Source of the DNA: Parapedobacter pyrenivorans_A
Lineage (GTDB): Bacteria > Bacteroidota > Bacteroidia > Sphingobacteriales > Sphingobacteriaceae
DNA length: 64,000 nucleotides
Reading direction: 5' to 3'
Assembly (NCBI RefSeq): GCF_041925275.1
Contig: NZ_JBHEUZ010000013.1
Coordinates: forward strand, 1 to 64,000
Part shown: positions 1 through 8,079 of the stretch, one piece after another
Numbering within the stretch: position 1 is the first letter of the stretch
How the letters are laid out: every line of letters begins with the position of its first letter
The notes under the pieces: generated by a model
What the model saw: the letters and a program-made list of their open reading frames with translations, nothing else
What the model was told of the DNA's origin: nothing
Database searches by the model: none
Translations under genes and position numbers: made by a program

Positions 1-189
1 CAAAAACAGCACATCAACAATGAGATTTAGAACACAAAAAATTTTCAAAAACCAAATCCCGAAAGGCAGAATACCTAGTTTTTAGAGATGCCCTTTAGTT
101 ATCATCGTTATTATTTCTGAGAGCTGTTCGCTACTTTGCAATACCTCCATGGCGAAAGCAAAGGTAGGCGCCCGCAGCGCCCCGGTTTT

Positions 190-209
190 ACCCCCCAAAG
201 GGGGTTTTT
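190..209 (+). terminator. Possible rho-independent terminator of an upstream gene
   Basis: A run of C (191-196), three A and a run of G (200-204) form a short GC stem followed by five T. It would end a plus-strand gene lying left of the window. Nothing else is recognisable in 1-189. Confidence 0.5.
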
Positions 210-227
210 AATTGGGAGTAAACAACA

Positions 228-258
228 TACATTTGTTTTGGTGGAACGCTTACATTTG
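228..258 (+). promoter_or_regulatory. Two tandem -7 boxes (TACATTTG) before the sensor kinase gene
   Basis: TACATTTG occurs at 228-235 and again at 251-258, 23 bp apart. Both fit the Bacteroidota -7 consensus TAnnTTTG. The second lies 23 bp before the ATG at 281. No convincing -33 element was found for either, so the call rests on the -7 boxes and position. Confidence 0.45.
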
Positions 259-280
259 CTAAACCTATATAGGTAATCTT

Positions 281-2221
281 ATGAAAAGACATAGACGTAA
301 AAAGACAATATGGGCACGCCTGTTGCTGATTGTGTCCATGGCAATTGCATCCCCTATCCTTTTATGTGGGCAGTCGCTGGATTCGCTGGAGCAGGCGTTG
401 GCAACAGGGAAGTTGACGAATGCGGAAAAAATAGACGTATATAAAGAGCTCGCGCTAGGGTATATCAATGACCATCCCAGTCGGTCCAGGTTGTTTAGTG
501 TAGAGGGGCTGAACATAGCGAAACAGGAAGGCGATCAAAAATCCGAGTCGGCATTTCTGTATTACCTTGGATCTTCCTATTACGTAAGCACGGTATATGA
601 TTCTGCAGCTTTTTATTTCGACAAAACGTTGGGGTTGACACGGCAAAACAAGGACAACGAAAGGGAAATTTCTACGCTCAAAATGTACGGCCAATTATAC
701 CGCAGGCAAGGGCAATACGAAAAAGCGTTGGGACGGTATCTCGAAGCAGTGAAAGTAGGCGAACAACTCGTAGATGACCAACAATTGTGTGATGTTTATA
801 TGGGGATAGGTGGAACCTACCACCTCATGCAGAATAATAAGCAAGCATTGGCCTATTATGAAAAAGCAGAAAAAATTGCGTTAAAAGACGGGAATAAGCA
901 AAACCTGGGGGATATTTATCTCTCATTGAGCAGTGTTTACAAGTACGAGGAGGGCGGCAAAGAAAAAGCGATACACTATGCGGAGGCGTCACTTACAATT
1001 CATCGGGAATCAGGTAGCCTTTCTAACGAAATCAAAGCGCTGCAAACACTTTGCGGGGCTTATTTTCAGTATGACGACTATACCAATGCGATGAAATACG
1101 CGGAAGAAGGGTTTCATCTGGCAAAAAAGATTGGCAATACAAATCTCATTGCGCACTCGTACGCAGATATCTCCAGTATCAGCTATTACATGCAACACTA
1201 TGAAAAATCTGCCCAAGCCGCACTGGCGGCCCTGGAAACTGATTCGACAGATCACCATCTGAAACTGACGGTATTTTCCAACCTACCGTTGATATATGCC
1301 CACTTGGGAAATCTCGATGCGATGGAGGATTATTTTGCACGATACAAATCGGCTGTAGACCATTATAGTAATGAAATGTATCAAAATTCCCTGACCGAAA
1401 TGGAGGTAAAATACGAAACCGAAAAAAAGGAACTCAAGATCGGAGCTTTAGAAAAACAACGGCAATTGCACGGGTGGTTAGGTGTTGCGGGGGCAACTGT
1501 GCTGCTTATCGCGCTGGCATTTGCGTTTGTACGCTTTCGCCTGGCGGTCAGCAAACGGAAGTTGGCAGAGGAAGCAACGCAACGCTTGGAGCAAGAACAG
1601 CAATTGGTGGCTGTACAGGCTACACTAGACGGTGAAGCGGCCGAACGTACGCGCCTGGCCAAGGACCTGCACGACGGACTGGGCAGCATGCTGTCTGCAG
1701 TGAAGATCAATTTGCCGCAGGTGAAAGGCAATGCGGTGCTGGAAGCGGTAGACGTTTCCCGCTTCCAGACAGCGTTGGGTATGCTAGACGATTCCATACA
1801 GGAACTCCGTCGCGTAGCGCACCACATGATGCCGGAGTCACTCTTGCGCTATGGCTTGAAAATCTCCCTGTCGGATTTCTGTGATGCCATCCCCGTGGCT
1901 CACTTCCATTATTTCGGCGATGAGGCCCGCCTGCCCGAGAAACTCGAGATCATGATTTACCGGTGTATCCACGAGCTGGTCAACAATGCACTGAAACACG
2001 CCGAGAGTACGCAAATCAATGTGCAATTGGTCCAGGAACCGGAGCGGATATCCTTTACCGTACAGGATGATGGCAAAGGCTTTGATGAGCATACGGTCCC
2101 CGAAGGGATGGGATTGCAGAACATCCGACAGCGGGTAGCTGCCTTTCAGGGCAAAATGGAGATTTATTCGTCCGGGCAGGGGACGGAAATCCATGTGGAA
2201 CTGGAACTAAAAGGACAGTAA
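281..2221 (+). CDS. TPR-containing sensor histidine kinase (HisKA_3 / HATPase)
   Basis: A 646-residue two-component sensor. The N-terminus is a hydrophobic export signal (about 10-30), followed by TPR-like helical repeats (about 50-370), one membrane segment (about 399-419), a coiled-coil linker and the kinase core. H464 in the KDLHDGLGS motif is the expected phospho-acceptor of the HisKA_3 family. The N box (HELVNNALKH) and G box (DDGKGFD) of the ATPase follow. The TPR part is predicted to lie outside the cytoplasmic membrane and sense an unknown signal. The stop overlaps the regulator's start by one base (TAATG), so the two are translationally coupled partners. The signal and targets cannot be read from the sequence. 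Confidence 0.9.
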   Translation: MKRHRRKKTIWARLLLIVSMAIASPILLCGQSLDSLEQALATGKLTNAEKIDVYKELALGYINDHPSRSRLFSVEGLNIAKQEGDQKSESAFLYYLGSSYYVSTVYDSAAFYFDKTLGLTRQNKDNEREISTLKMYGQLYRRQGQYEKALGRYLEAVKVGEQLVDDQQLCDVYMGIGGTYHLMQNNKQALAYYEKAEKIALKDGNKQNLGDIYLSLSSVYKYEEGGKEKAIHYAEASLTIHRESGSLSNEIKALQTLCGAYFQYDDYTNAMKYAEEGFHLAKKIGNTNLIAHSYADISSISYYMQHYEKSAQAALAALETDSTDHHLKLTVFSNLPLIYAHLGNLDAMEDYFARYKSAVDHYSNEMYQNSLTEMEVKYETEKKELKIGALEKQRQLHGWLGVAGATVLLIALAFAFVRFRLAVSKRKLAEEATQRLEQEQQLVAVQATLDGEAAERTRLAKDLHDGLGSMLSAVKINLPQVKGNAVLEAVDVSRFQTALGMLDDSIQELRRVAHHMMPESLLRYGLKISLSDFCDAIPVAHFHYFGDEARLPEKLEIMIYRCIHELVNNALKHAESTQINVQLVQEPERISFTVQDDGKGFDEHTVPEGMGLQNIRQRVAAFQGKMEIYSSGQGTEIHVELELKGQ

Positions 2222-2832
2222 TGATCAGCGTAGCAATCGTAGACGACCATAAGATCCTAACGGAAGGATTGCAGAGCCTTATTGAAGATTCCGGCGTAGC
2301 AAAGGTCGTTGGTGTAGCACATAGCGCCGCGGATTGTCGACTTTCTCTTGGCTTCTGGAAACCGGACGTACTGCTGCTAGATGTCGGCTTGCCAGATAGC
2401 AGCGGGGTGGATTTCTGCAAGGAAGTGAAAGCGCAGTTTCCGGAAATCAACGTATTGGCATTGACGACGCATAACGAATATACAATCGTACGGCAGATGC
2501 TGGATAATGGTGCTTCGGGCTACTTGGTCAAAAATGCCATGGCAGACGAGGTATTGGCTGGCATAGCGGCGGTGGCTGCCGGCAAGACGTTCCTCTGCCA
2601 TGAAATCGATCTCTTGATGAAAAGGCCATCGCCAAAGAAAATCTGGTTGAGTCCGCGCGAACGCGAACTGCTCCGCCTAATTTCGGAAGGGCTGACCAAC
2701 GGTGAAATAGCCGAGCAGATTTTTTTGAGCCCCGAAACGATCAAAGGGTACCGGAAGAACCTGCTATTGAAATTGGGCGCAAAAAACACTGCAGTACTGG
2801 TGAAAATGGCACTTGAGCAAAAATTGATTTGA
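2221..2832 (+). CDS. NarL/LuxR-type response regulator
   Basis: A 203-residue regulator with an N-terminal receiver domain and a C-terminal LuxR-type helix-turn-helix (about 140-200). The phospho-acceptor is D54 in LLLDVGLPD. D8/D9 form the acidic pocket and K104 (GYLVKN) is the conserved lysine. The HTH contains the typical LSPRERELL and LSPETIKGYRKNLLLKL segments. It starts inside the stop codon of the preceding kinase gene, so it is almost certainly that kinase's partner. It ends ten bases from the convergent lipoprotein gene, leaving no room for a strong terminator. Confidence 0.93.
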   Translation: MISVAIVDDHKILTEGLQSLIEDSGVAKVVGVAHSAADCRLSLGFWKPDVLLLDVGLPDSSGVDFCKEVKAQFPEINVLALTTHNEYTIVRQMLDNGASGYLVKNAMADEVLAGIAAVAAGKTFLCHEIDLLMKRPSPKKIWLSPRERELLRLISEGLTNGEIAEQIFLSPETIKGYRKNLLLKLGAKNTAVLVKMALEQKLI

Positions 2833-2842
2833 TTAACTCCCT

Positions 2843-3343
2843 TCATTCCCAGCGTTTCTTAGGTACGCAGGTGATGTCGGCCGTTTTGCGTAAAAGGAGC
2901 GGCCGTTGATCATACCGGTTTTCGAGTATCAGTGAGTCGGCGGTATACCGGACGATTTTGAATCGGGGCAGGTATTGTCCGATGCGGTAGCAACCCGAGA
3001 TTTTCTGGCGCCAATCTGCTTTGGTATATAATCCATCCACAAGTAAGCTATCGCCCCTTACCACATAGATTCCTTTGGCGTATTCCGTCCATTGTCCTTC
3101 GTTATAGCAGGAATCCGCTATGTTTTTGGCTTTGGAGGTAACGTGCATGGTGGCATAGATGGAATCGCAGGTGAATTTCAGTTCATGCAGCGTATATTGG
3201 AGCAGGGCATCCTGCATGGGAATACTGTCCTGCCTCCACACCCCTTGCAGGTAATCAGCGCCTTCGTATTGGATATCGGGGTTGAAACGGCAGCTGCTTG
3301 CCAGCAAAAAAAGCATACCGGCTAGAAATAGCCGGCAACTCAT
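2843..3343 (-). CDS. Small lipoprotein of unknown function coupled to fumC
   Basis: About 166 residues. I start it at the ATG at 3343, which gives a short basic N-terminus, a hydrophobic stretch and the lipobox LLASSC, so it should be a lipoprotein anchored in an outer or inner membrane. A longer frame starting at 3379 would bury the signal and is less likely. Its ATG overlaps the fumC stop as ATGA, showing translational coupling with fumC on the minus strand. I recognise no domain. It is rich in Tyr, Asp and Trp, like many small Bacteroidota lipoproteins that fold as beta-barrels. The link to fumarase may be only transcriptional. Confidence 0.7.
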   Translation of the reverse strand: MSCRLFLAGMLFLLASSCRFNPDIQYEGADYLQGVWRQDSIPMQDALLQYTLHELKFTCDSIYATMHVTSKAKNIADSCYNEGQWTEYAKGIYVVRGDSLLVDGLYTKADWRQKISGCYRIGQYLPRFKIVRYTADSLILENRYDQRPLLLRKTADITCVPKKRWE

Positions 3344-4737
3344 TTCAATCCACCGATCATGTCTTCCGGCCGTACCCACTCGTCAAATTGCTCGTTGGTC
3401 AGCAGTCCCAATTCGAGCGCGGCTTCCCGCAACGATTTATTTTCCTTGTGTGCTTTTTTGGCGATTTTCGCCGCATTCTCATAACCGATGTGCGGATTGA
3501 GTGCCGTGACAAGCATCAACGAGTTTTCTACATGTTTTTTGATGCCATCGTAATTTGGCTCAATACCAATGGCGCAGTGGTCGTTGAACGATACGCAGGC
3601 ATCGCCGATAAGCCGGGCAGATTGCAGGAAATTGGTTGCCATGACAGGTTTGAACACATTCAGCTCGTAGTGCCCATTAGCGCCGCCAAAAGAAATGGCT
3701 ACGTCGTTACCGATGACCTGTGCGGTTACCATGGTCAGGGCCTCGCATTGTGTTGGGTTTACCTTGCCCGGCATGATGGACGAACCTGGCTCATTTTCCG
3801 GAATGACAATTTCGCCAATACCGGACCGCGGGCCGGAAGCCAGCATGCGGATATCATTGGCGATCTTATGCAACGATACAGCTAATTGCTTCAACGCACC
3901 GTGGCTTTCCACGATGGCGTCGTGCGAAGCCAATGCCTCGAATTTGTTGGGTGCGGTACGGAACGGCAATCCCGTAAAATCAGCGATATATTTGGCCACG
4001 TTTTCCGCATATCCCTTCGGGGTGTTGATTCCCGTGCCCACGGCAGTACCGCCAAGGGCAAGCTCCGAAAGATGGGCCATGGTGTTGCGGAGTGCTTTGA
4101 GCCCGTAATCAAGCTGGGCTACATAACCCGAAAACTCCTGTCCAAGGGTAAGTGGTGTGGCGTCCATCAAATGCGTACGACCGATCTTCACCACTTGGGC
4201 GAAGGCCTCGGATTTGGCTTTCAGTGTGTCGCGCAATTTTTCAACACCCGGTATGGTGGTTTCCACCAGACGCTTATACGCCGCGATGTGCATGGCCGTT
4301 GGATACGTGTCGTTCGACGATTGCGACTTGTTGACGTCGTCATTGGGATGAATAAAGGCCTTCCCTTCACCCAGCTTATGACCTTGCAGCACATGGGCGC
4401 GGTTGGAAACCACTTCGTTGACGTTCATGTTGGACTGTGTACCCGATCCGGTCTGCCAGATGACCAGGGGGAACTCGTCGGCCAATTGGCCCGCGAGTAT
4501 CTCATCACATACCTGGGCGATGAGGTCGCGCTTTTCCGCGGGCAGTATACCCGCATCGGTATTGGTATAAGCGGCGGCCTTTTTAAGGTAAGCAAAAGCT
4601 TCGATGATTTCCTTGGGCATCGATGCCGAAGGACCTATCTTGAAATTGTTGCGGGAACGCTCTGTTTGCGCACCCCAGTACTTGTCGGCGGGTACTTGCA
4701 CCTCGCCCATGGTATCGTGTTCTATTCGGTATGACAT
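3340..4737 (-). CDS. fumC: Class II fumarate hydratase
   Basis: A 465-residue, iron-independent fumarase interconverting fumarate and malate in the TCA cycle, or in the reductive branch during anaerobic growth. The superfamily signature GSSIMPGKVNP is present, as are the GSGTQSNMNVNEV and TYPTAMHIA segments that form the active site of FumC homotetramers. Length is standard for the family. The gene is followed by a coupled lipoprotein gene. A minus-strand TACCTTTG box lies 24 bp upstream. A long frame on the opposite strand (3886-4734) is a shadow. Confidence 0.97.
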   Translation of the reverse strand: MSYRIEHDTMGEVQVPADKYWGAQTERSRNNFKIGPSASMPKEIIEAFAYLKKAAAYTNTDAGILPAEKRDLIAQVCDEILAGQLADEFPLVIWQTGSGTQSNMNVNEVVSNRAHVLQGHKLGEGKAFIHPNDDVNKSQSSNDTYPTAMHIAAYKRLVETTIPGVEKLRDTLKAKSEAFAQVVKIGRTHLMDATPLTLGQEFSGYVAQLDYGLKALRNTMAHLSELALGGTAVGTGINTPKGYAENVAKYIADFTGLPFRTAPNKFEALASHDAIVESHGALKQLAVSLHKIANDIRMLASGPRSGIGEIVIPENEPGSSIMPGKVNPTQCEALTMVTAQVIGNDVAISFGGANGHYELNVFKPVMATNFLQSARLIGDACVSFNDHCAIGIEPNYDGIKKHVENSLMLVTALNPHIGYENAAKIAKKAHKENKSLREAALELGLLTNEQFDEWVRPEDMIGGLK

Positions 4738-4760
4738 GGAATCGTTGTTTTGATATGTTG

Positions 4761-4768
4761 CAAAGGTA
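4761..4768 (-). promoter_or_regulatory. -7 box for fumC (TACCTTTG)
   Basis: On the minus strand the sequence reads TACCTTTG, an exact match to the Bacteroidota -7 consensus, 23 bp before the fumC ATG. No clear -33 TTTG was found at the expected spacing. Confidence 0.5.
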
Positions 4769-4801
4769 CGAAGATACAGGAGATGTGAAAATGCAAAAGC
4801 A

Positions 4802-4832
4802 TTGGCTAATAGACGGAACTTTCTTACCTTTG
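4802..4832 (+). promoter_or_regulatory. Promoter of the DUF4160/DUF2442 pair
   Basis: TTG at 4802-4804 and TACCTTTG at 4825-4832 are separated by 20 bp, the usual arrangement of a Bacteroidota vegetative promoter. The start codon at 4855 follows after a short leader. Confidence 0.55.
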
Positions 4833-4854
4833 GTAAGTATTCGGGTTAAATTAG

Positions 4855-5094
4855 ATGCCGACACTATTAATTGAGAGTGGATTCAGGTTTTATTTTTACT
4901 CCTCGGAAGGTAATGAACCACCACACGTGCATGTTCAAAAGGCCGATGCCGAAGGGAAAATATGGCTGGAGCCCTTGTTTGAACGTGTATACATGCACGG
5001 TTTTACCAAACAAGAAGAAAAGAAGCTGCTCGACATAGCAGATAGGCACAAAGAAGAATTTAAAAAAGTTTGGCATGAGTATTTCGAACAATAG
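4855..5094 (+). CDS. DUF4160 family protein
   Basis: A 79-residue protein with the typical DUF4160 features: an N-terminal FYFYSSEGNEPPHVHV segment (aromatic residues, then P-x-H-V-H-V), an acidic/tryptophan middle (KIWLEP) and a charged C-terminal helix. Family members are commonly encoded beside DUF2442 proteins, as here, and such pairs have been proposed to be toxin-antitoxin-like, though the activity is not established. The gene has its own promoter and overlaps the next gene by 20 bases. Confidence 0.8.
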   Translation: MPTLLIESGFRFYFYSSEGNEPPHVHVQKADAEGKIWLEPLFERVYMHGFTKQEEKKLLDIADRHKEEFKKVWHEYFEQ

Positions 5095-5389
5095 GTACGA
5101 TGCATTAGAGCAATTGATTTACGGGGAGAACATAAGAATTCAAGCGATTGATGTACATACCGAATTGGATTTACTTCTTGTACTTTTAAATACAGGGGGA
5201 GTTTTGCGAGAGTCAATTTCTCAGTATCCAAGATTGAAAGATGCTTCGGGCGATCAATTGAGGAATTATGAGCTCATTGGAAAGGGAACGGGCATCCATT
5301 GGCCCGATGTAGACGAGGATTTAAGCCTAAAGGGATTTCTGAGTAATAGCTTGAAAAGCATTATTTATAATAAACATAAAGTAGCCTAA
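5075..5389 (+). CDS. DUF2442 family protein
   Basis: A 104-residue protein. The C-terminal half contains the DUF2442 hallmark (GKGTGIHWPDVDEDLSLKGF: a Trp, then an acidic pair, then a short hydrophobic helix). The N-terminal part is shorter on known signatures. It starts inside the end of the DUF4160 gene, so both are made from one message. If the pair is toxin-antitoxin-like, this would be the DNA-binding or neutralising partner; that is inference. Confidence 0.75.
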   Translation: MSISNNRYDALEQLIYGENIRIQAIDVHTELDLLLVLLNTGGVLRESISQYPRLKDASGDQLRNYELIGKGTGIHWPDVDEDLSLKGFLSNSLKSIIYNKHKVA

Positions 5390-5403
5390 CAAACGCCCTC
5401 AAT

Positions 5404-6636
5404 TCATAAGCGCTTATGCCGCTGACTCCACAATAACCCTACGATACCAACAAGGAGCACACCGGCCGCGACCGCCAGCAACAGGGGCACATGATGGATG
5501 GGCGTAAGGGCCAATCCCGAAATGCCCTGCGCCATCAAGAGTAATTCGTTTAATATGACTCCGGCCACGAAGACAGTCGTCGACGTAATGGCGAGACGGT
5601 TGATTTGTAGCACGCCAACGATATAGCTATATGCGATGATGAAGAGGCTGATGACAGCCAGTAAAACGAGGTGAAGGTAACCGATGACAATGGGGCGGAA
5701 ACTGTAACTCAATTGGCTCAGTGATGGGATGACCGATAACCCTTGGAGGACGAACTTGATGGTCGCCGCGGTGGCCACGCCGATAAGTAGCCATTTTGCC
5801 ACGGCGGTTAATGAATGCCCGAACACCAGTCGATTTACCACACAGCTACGCAGCCATTGTGCCCAAGCAATGCTTTGCGCCACCACTGCCACTACCACGC
5901 CGACGTAGAGCCAGGCAGGCATATCCCACCAGAGCACGGAAAGCAGGTAGTTGATCGGACAGGTTAACGCAAATAACCAAAATATGGTCTTTGGATGGTT
6001 TACGGACACGCCAATACGATTGAACCAATGTTGCACCAAGGCCATGCACGCAAAGAAAAACCAGCCGTTATACTGGAAATGTAAGTAAAAATATACCGAG
6101 GCGAGTTGTAGCCGGGAGTCTATATTGTTTGACGTCATGAGGTGGGCCAAGTAAAATGTACCTACGGATGATAGCACGAGAAACAGCAATGCTGCCCGAA
6201 GCCAACTAAAGGCAAGAGAATGACGGCCACTGATCGCCATATCCCGCCAACACATCACCGCAAATACGTAGGAAACCGCAACGGTGGCCGTTGACGCCAC
6301 AATGGAGTAAAGCCCATAGCCTTGGAGAAAGAAACTGATGAGCATGCCATAGCTGGCCAGCAGGTTGGCAAAAACCGTGAGTTGATATCGCCAAGGTAGC
6401 TTTTCGTGTTGTTGCCGGTTGAAGATCATTGCCACCACCAACACCATCAATGCATGCGACACCCACCCGGCGAACGCGAAGTGGGAATGGGCATGGAGCA
6501 GGAATTTCTGGTTGATTGCCGGCATAGGGAGCAACACTTTCAGTCGCATCAATAGGCCGAGCGCGGCAACCAATAATAGATTGAAAAGTGCCAATAACAG
6601 CCATTGGCGCACAGTGATACGGCCGAGGGCAGCCAT
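5404..6636 (-). CDS. Heme-copper-oxidase-like orphan membrane protein
   Basis: About 410 residues with around twelve membrane segments. I start it at the ATG at 6636, whose TGATG overlap with the regulator stop shows coupling; a start at 6681 would intrude 46 bases into that gene. Conserved-looking histidines sit inside helices, in LLHAHSHFAFAGW, YLHFQYNGWFFF, VQHW and IGYLHLVLL. The spacing recalls heme ligands of oxidase subunit I or NnrS-type proteins, but the full oxidase motif set is not evident. It probably binds heme in the inner membrane. Co-transcription with a Crp/Fnr regulator next to nos suggests a role in NO/N2O metabolism. A similar protein is encoded at 15837-17117. Confidence 0.7.
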   Translation of the reverse strand: MAALGRITVRQWLLLALFNLLLVAALGLLMRLKVLLPMPAINQKFLLHAHSHFAFAGWVSHALMVLVVAMIFNRQQHEKLPWRYQLTVFANLLASYGMLISFFLQGYGLYSIVASTATVAVSYVFAVMCWRDMAISGRHSLAFSWLRAALLFLVLSSVGTFYLAHLMTSNNIDSRLQLASVYFYLHFQYNGWFFFACMALVQHWFNRIGVSVNHPKTIFWLFALTCPINYLLSVLWWDMPAWLYVGVVVAVVAQSIAWAQWLRSCVVNRLVFGHSLTAVAKWLLIGVATAATIKFVLQGLSVIPSLSQLSYSFRPIVIGYLHLVLLAVISLFIIAYSYIVGVLQINRLAITSTTVFVAGVILNELLLMAQGISGLALTPIHHVPLLLAVAAGVLLVGIVGLLWSQRHKRL

Positions 6637-7244
6637 CAGACCCCGTCGGCCGGAACGAATACTTTGCCTTTTACGATGCATAACTTGTCCTCTTGTTGCA
6701 GTTGCTTGATGGCCCGGATAACCGTTTCAACCCGTAGACCGAGCATGTTGGCTAGTTGCTGCCGGGTAACCATCAACCGGTTGCAGTCTTGGCATATCAG
6801 CTTGCCGTGCCGGTTGAAATAATCAATTAATTCAACAAGGGCAGTTTGGGGATTGTTTTTAGCCAGCGCATTGAGCAAGAAGACCTTGAAACGTAAATGG
6901 GAAACCATAGACTTGGTAAATGCCAAGTGAATGTCGGGATGTTCGGCAAGCAGCTCATGGAATGAGGTGGTGCTCAACCGCAGGAGGGTGCAGGGCGAAT
7001 CGGCCACTGCGCTGGCCCCGTAGGGCTCCCCATCGAAAAGCGGCAGCTCACCGAAAGCTTCTCCAGCTTCCACGATTTTGTGAAGTACTTCTTTCCCGTT
7101 ATCATCGAAGTGCGACCACCTTACCTTACCCGAAACCAATTGATAGTAGAATGTTGCCTGCGCACCTTCATTGAAAATGATCTCACCCGCCTCGGTATGC
7201 CGATAGGTTGCGCCTTTTTCTAATAGTAAATCGGTGTCTATCAT
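6636..7244 (-). CDS. Crp/Fnr-family transcriptional regulator, candidate regulator of the nos region
   Basis: 202 residues: a cyclic-nucleotide-binding-like beta-roll (about 15-100, with the GEAFGELPLFDGE loop), a long dimer helix, and a C-terminal winged helix (about 155-195). The recognition helix LRVETVIRAIKQL keeps E173 and R177, the pair that contacts the TG/CA steps of Crp/Fnr sites. It lacks the N-terminal cysteine cluster of oxygen-sensing FNR, so a [4Fe-4S] sensor is unlikely. It may sense NO through heme, like DNR, or another ligand (inference). It is divergent from nos, its own promoter carries the same dyad as the nos promoter, and it is coupled to a downstream membrane-protein gene. 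Confidence 0.9.
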   Translation of the reverse strand: MIDTDLLLEKGATYRHTEAGEIIFNEGAQATFYYQLVSGKVRWSHFDDNGKEVLHKIVEAGEAFGELPLFDGEPYGASAVADSPCTLLRLSTTSFHELLAEHPDIHLAFTKSMVSHLRFKVFLLNALAKNNPQTALVELIDYFNRHGKLICQDCNRLMVTRQQLANMLGLRVETVIRAIKQLQQEDKLCIVKGKVFVPADGV

Positions 7245-7296
7245 GATGTTGAGATTAAAATAGTATCAACATTTCGTTAGCAATAAGCGATAGATA

Positions 7297-7360
7297 CAAA
7301 GGTAATGGCTGGTACATGAAGGCCGCATGACTGCTGTCAACTGTAGAAGTGACAACAATC
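7297..7360 (-). promoter_or_regulatory. crp promoter: TACCTTTG box with Fnr-like dyad and extended upstream element
   Basis: On the minus strand the -7 box TACCTTTG occupies 7304-7297. Upstream lies the perfect dyad TGAC-AGCA-GTCA (7328-7339), centred 29.5 bp before the box. A further half-site TGTCA lies 10 bp from the dyad; the 28-base stretch 7333-7360 matches 17446-17473 at 22 positions. The layout implies activation or autoregulation by a Crp/Fnr-type dimer near -41. Confidence 0.65.
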
Positions 7361-7447
7361 ATAAATCATTAAAGTGTGATTTATATTATTGGAATACAAT
7401 GTGTTAATGGTTATCTGGTGTTACCTTGTGCGATACGACAGGTTGTT

Positions 7448-7493
7448 TTGTGACCGTACGCATAAAATCACTAGCGCACGCTACTTAGTTTTG
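7448..7493 (+). promoter_or_regulatory. nos promoter: Fnr-like dyad and TAGTTTTG box
   Basis: TTGTGACCGTACGCATAA (7448-7465) is an imperfect dyad of Crp/Fnr spacing, centred 29.5 bp upstream of the -7 box TAGTTTTG (7486-7493). No -33 element is visible, as expected for an activator-dependent promoter. An almost identical site, in the opposite orientation and at the same distance, precedes nrdD. The rest of 7245-7581 shows only the crp promoter and the hairpin at 7550. Confidence 0.65.
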
Positions 7494-7549
7494 CTTCAGA
7501 AAGAAGGGAACGTCATACAAGGTAAATTAAAAACAATTCGTACCTTCAT

Positions 7550-7567
7550 GGGTTACAATAATAACCC
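7550..7567 (+). promoter_or_regulatory. Small hairpin in the nos leader
   Basis: GGGTTA-CAATAA-TAACCC is a perfect 6-bp stem with a 6-base loop, ending 14 bases before the first start codon of the nos operon. It could influence message stability or translation; no function is shown. Confidence 0.4.
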
Positions 7568-7581
7568 TAAAAAATAATAAA

Positions 7582-8046
7582 ATGAAAAAGCTACTGGTTC
7601 TACTGACGCTGGGAGTTGCGCTGTACGCATGCTCCCAAGGAGGAAAACAAAACAACGACAACAACGCTACCGCACAGTCTACGGCCAACCCCGAAGACTA
7701 CGATCCGAAGCGGGGTGAAGGAAAATTTGACAATGTGGACGTGGGCGATCAACTGGATGCAGCTATGGCACAGGAGGGCAAAGTGATTGCCGACCTGAAA
7801 TGTGCAAGCTGCCATAAATATACCGATGAGCGGCTGGTCGGACCGGGTTGGGCGGGCGTTACCGAAAAACACCGTCCCGAATGGATTATGAATTTTATTA
7901 CCAACCCCGATCCCATGATTGATAAGGATCCTGAACTACAGGCGCAGTTGGAAATCTGCTTGGTGCGTATGCCCAACCAGAACCTCGCTGATGAAGAAGC
8001 ACGCAAGATCCTGGAGTTCATGCGTGAAAATGACGGGGTACAATAG
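7582..8046 (+). CDS. Lipoprotein c-type cytochrome of the nos operon
   Basis: 154 residues. A signal peptide ends in the lipobox LYAC (C17), followed by a polar Asn/Gln-rich linker and one class I cytochrome c domain. The heme-binding motif is CASCH (C74, C77, H78) and the likely axial methionine is M130 (LVRMPNQ). It should sit on the periplasmic side of a membrane and hand electrons to NosZ, the role proposed for NosC-type cytochromes in clade II nos clusters. It is first in the operon, 33 bases before nosZ. A specific nosC1/nosC2 assignment is not possible from sequence alone. Confidence 0.88.
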   Translation: MKKLLVLLTLGVALYACSQGGKQNNDNNATAQSTANPEDYDPKRGEGKFDNVDVGDQLDAAMAQEGKVIADLKCASCHKYTDERLVGPGWAGVTEKHRPEWIMNFITNPDPMIDKDPELQAQLEICLVRMPNQNLADEEARKILEFMRENDGVQ

Positions 8047-8079
8047 CGAGACTTTAATATATCACTAATATATCGTATA

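Noticed and set aside
3886..4734. 282-codon plus-strand frame opposite fumC
   Set aside because: It is antisense to a clear fumarase and has no domain, promoter or plausible composition.
7335..7354. TGTCA-N10-TGACA read as the main operator of the nos operon
   Set aside because: It is over 130 bp from the nos -7 box; it fits the crp promoter instead, and nos has its own dyad at the right distance.
7389..7577. 62-codon frame in the crp-nos intergenic region
   Set aside because: It covers the predicted nos promoter and operator, has no recognisable motif and ends just before the nos leader hairpin.
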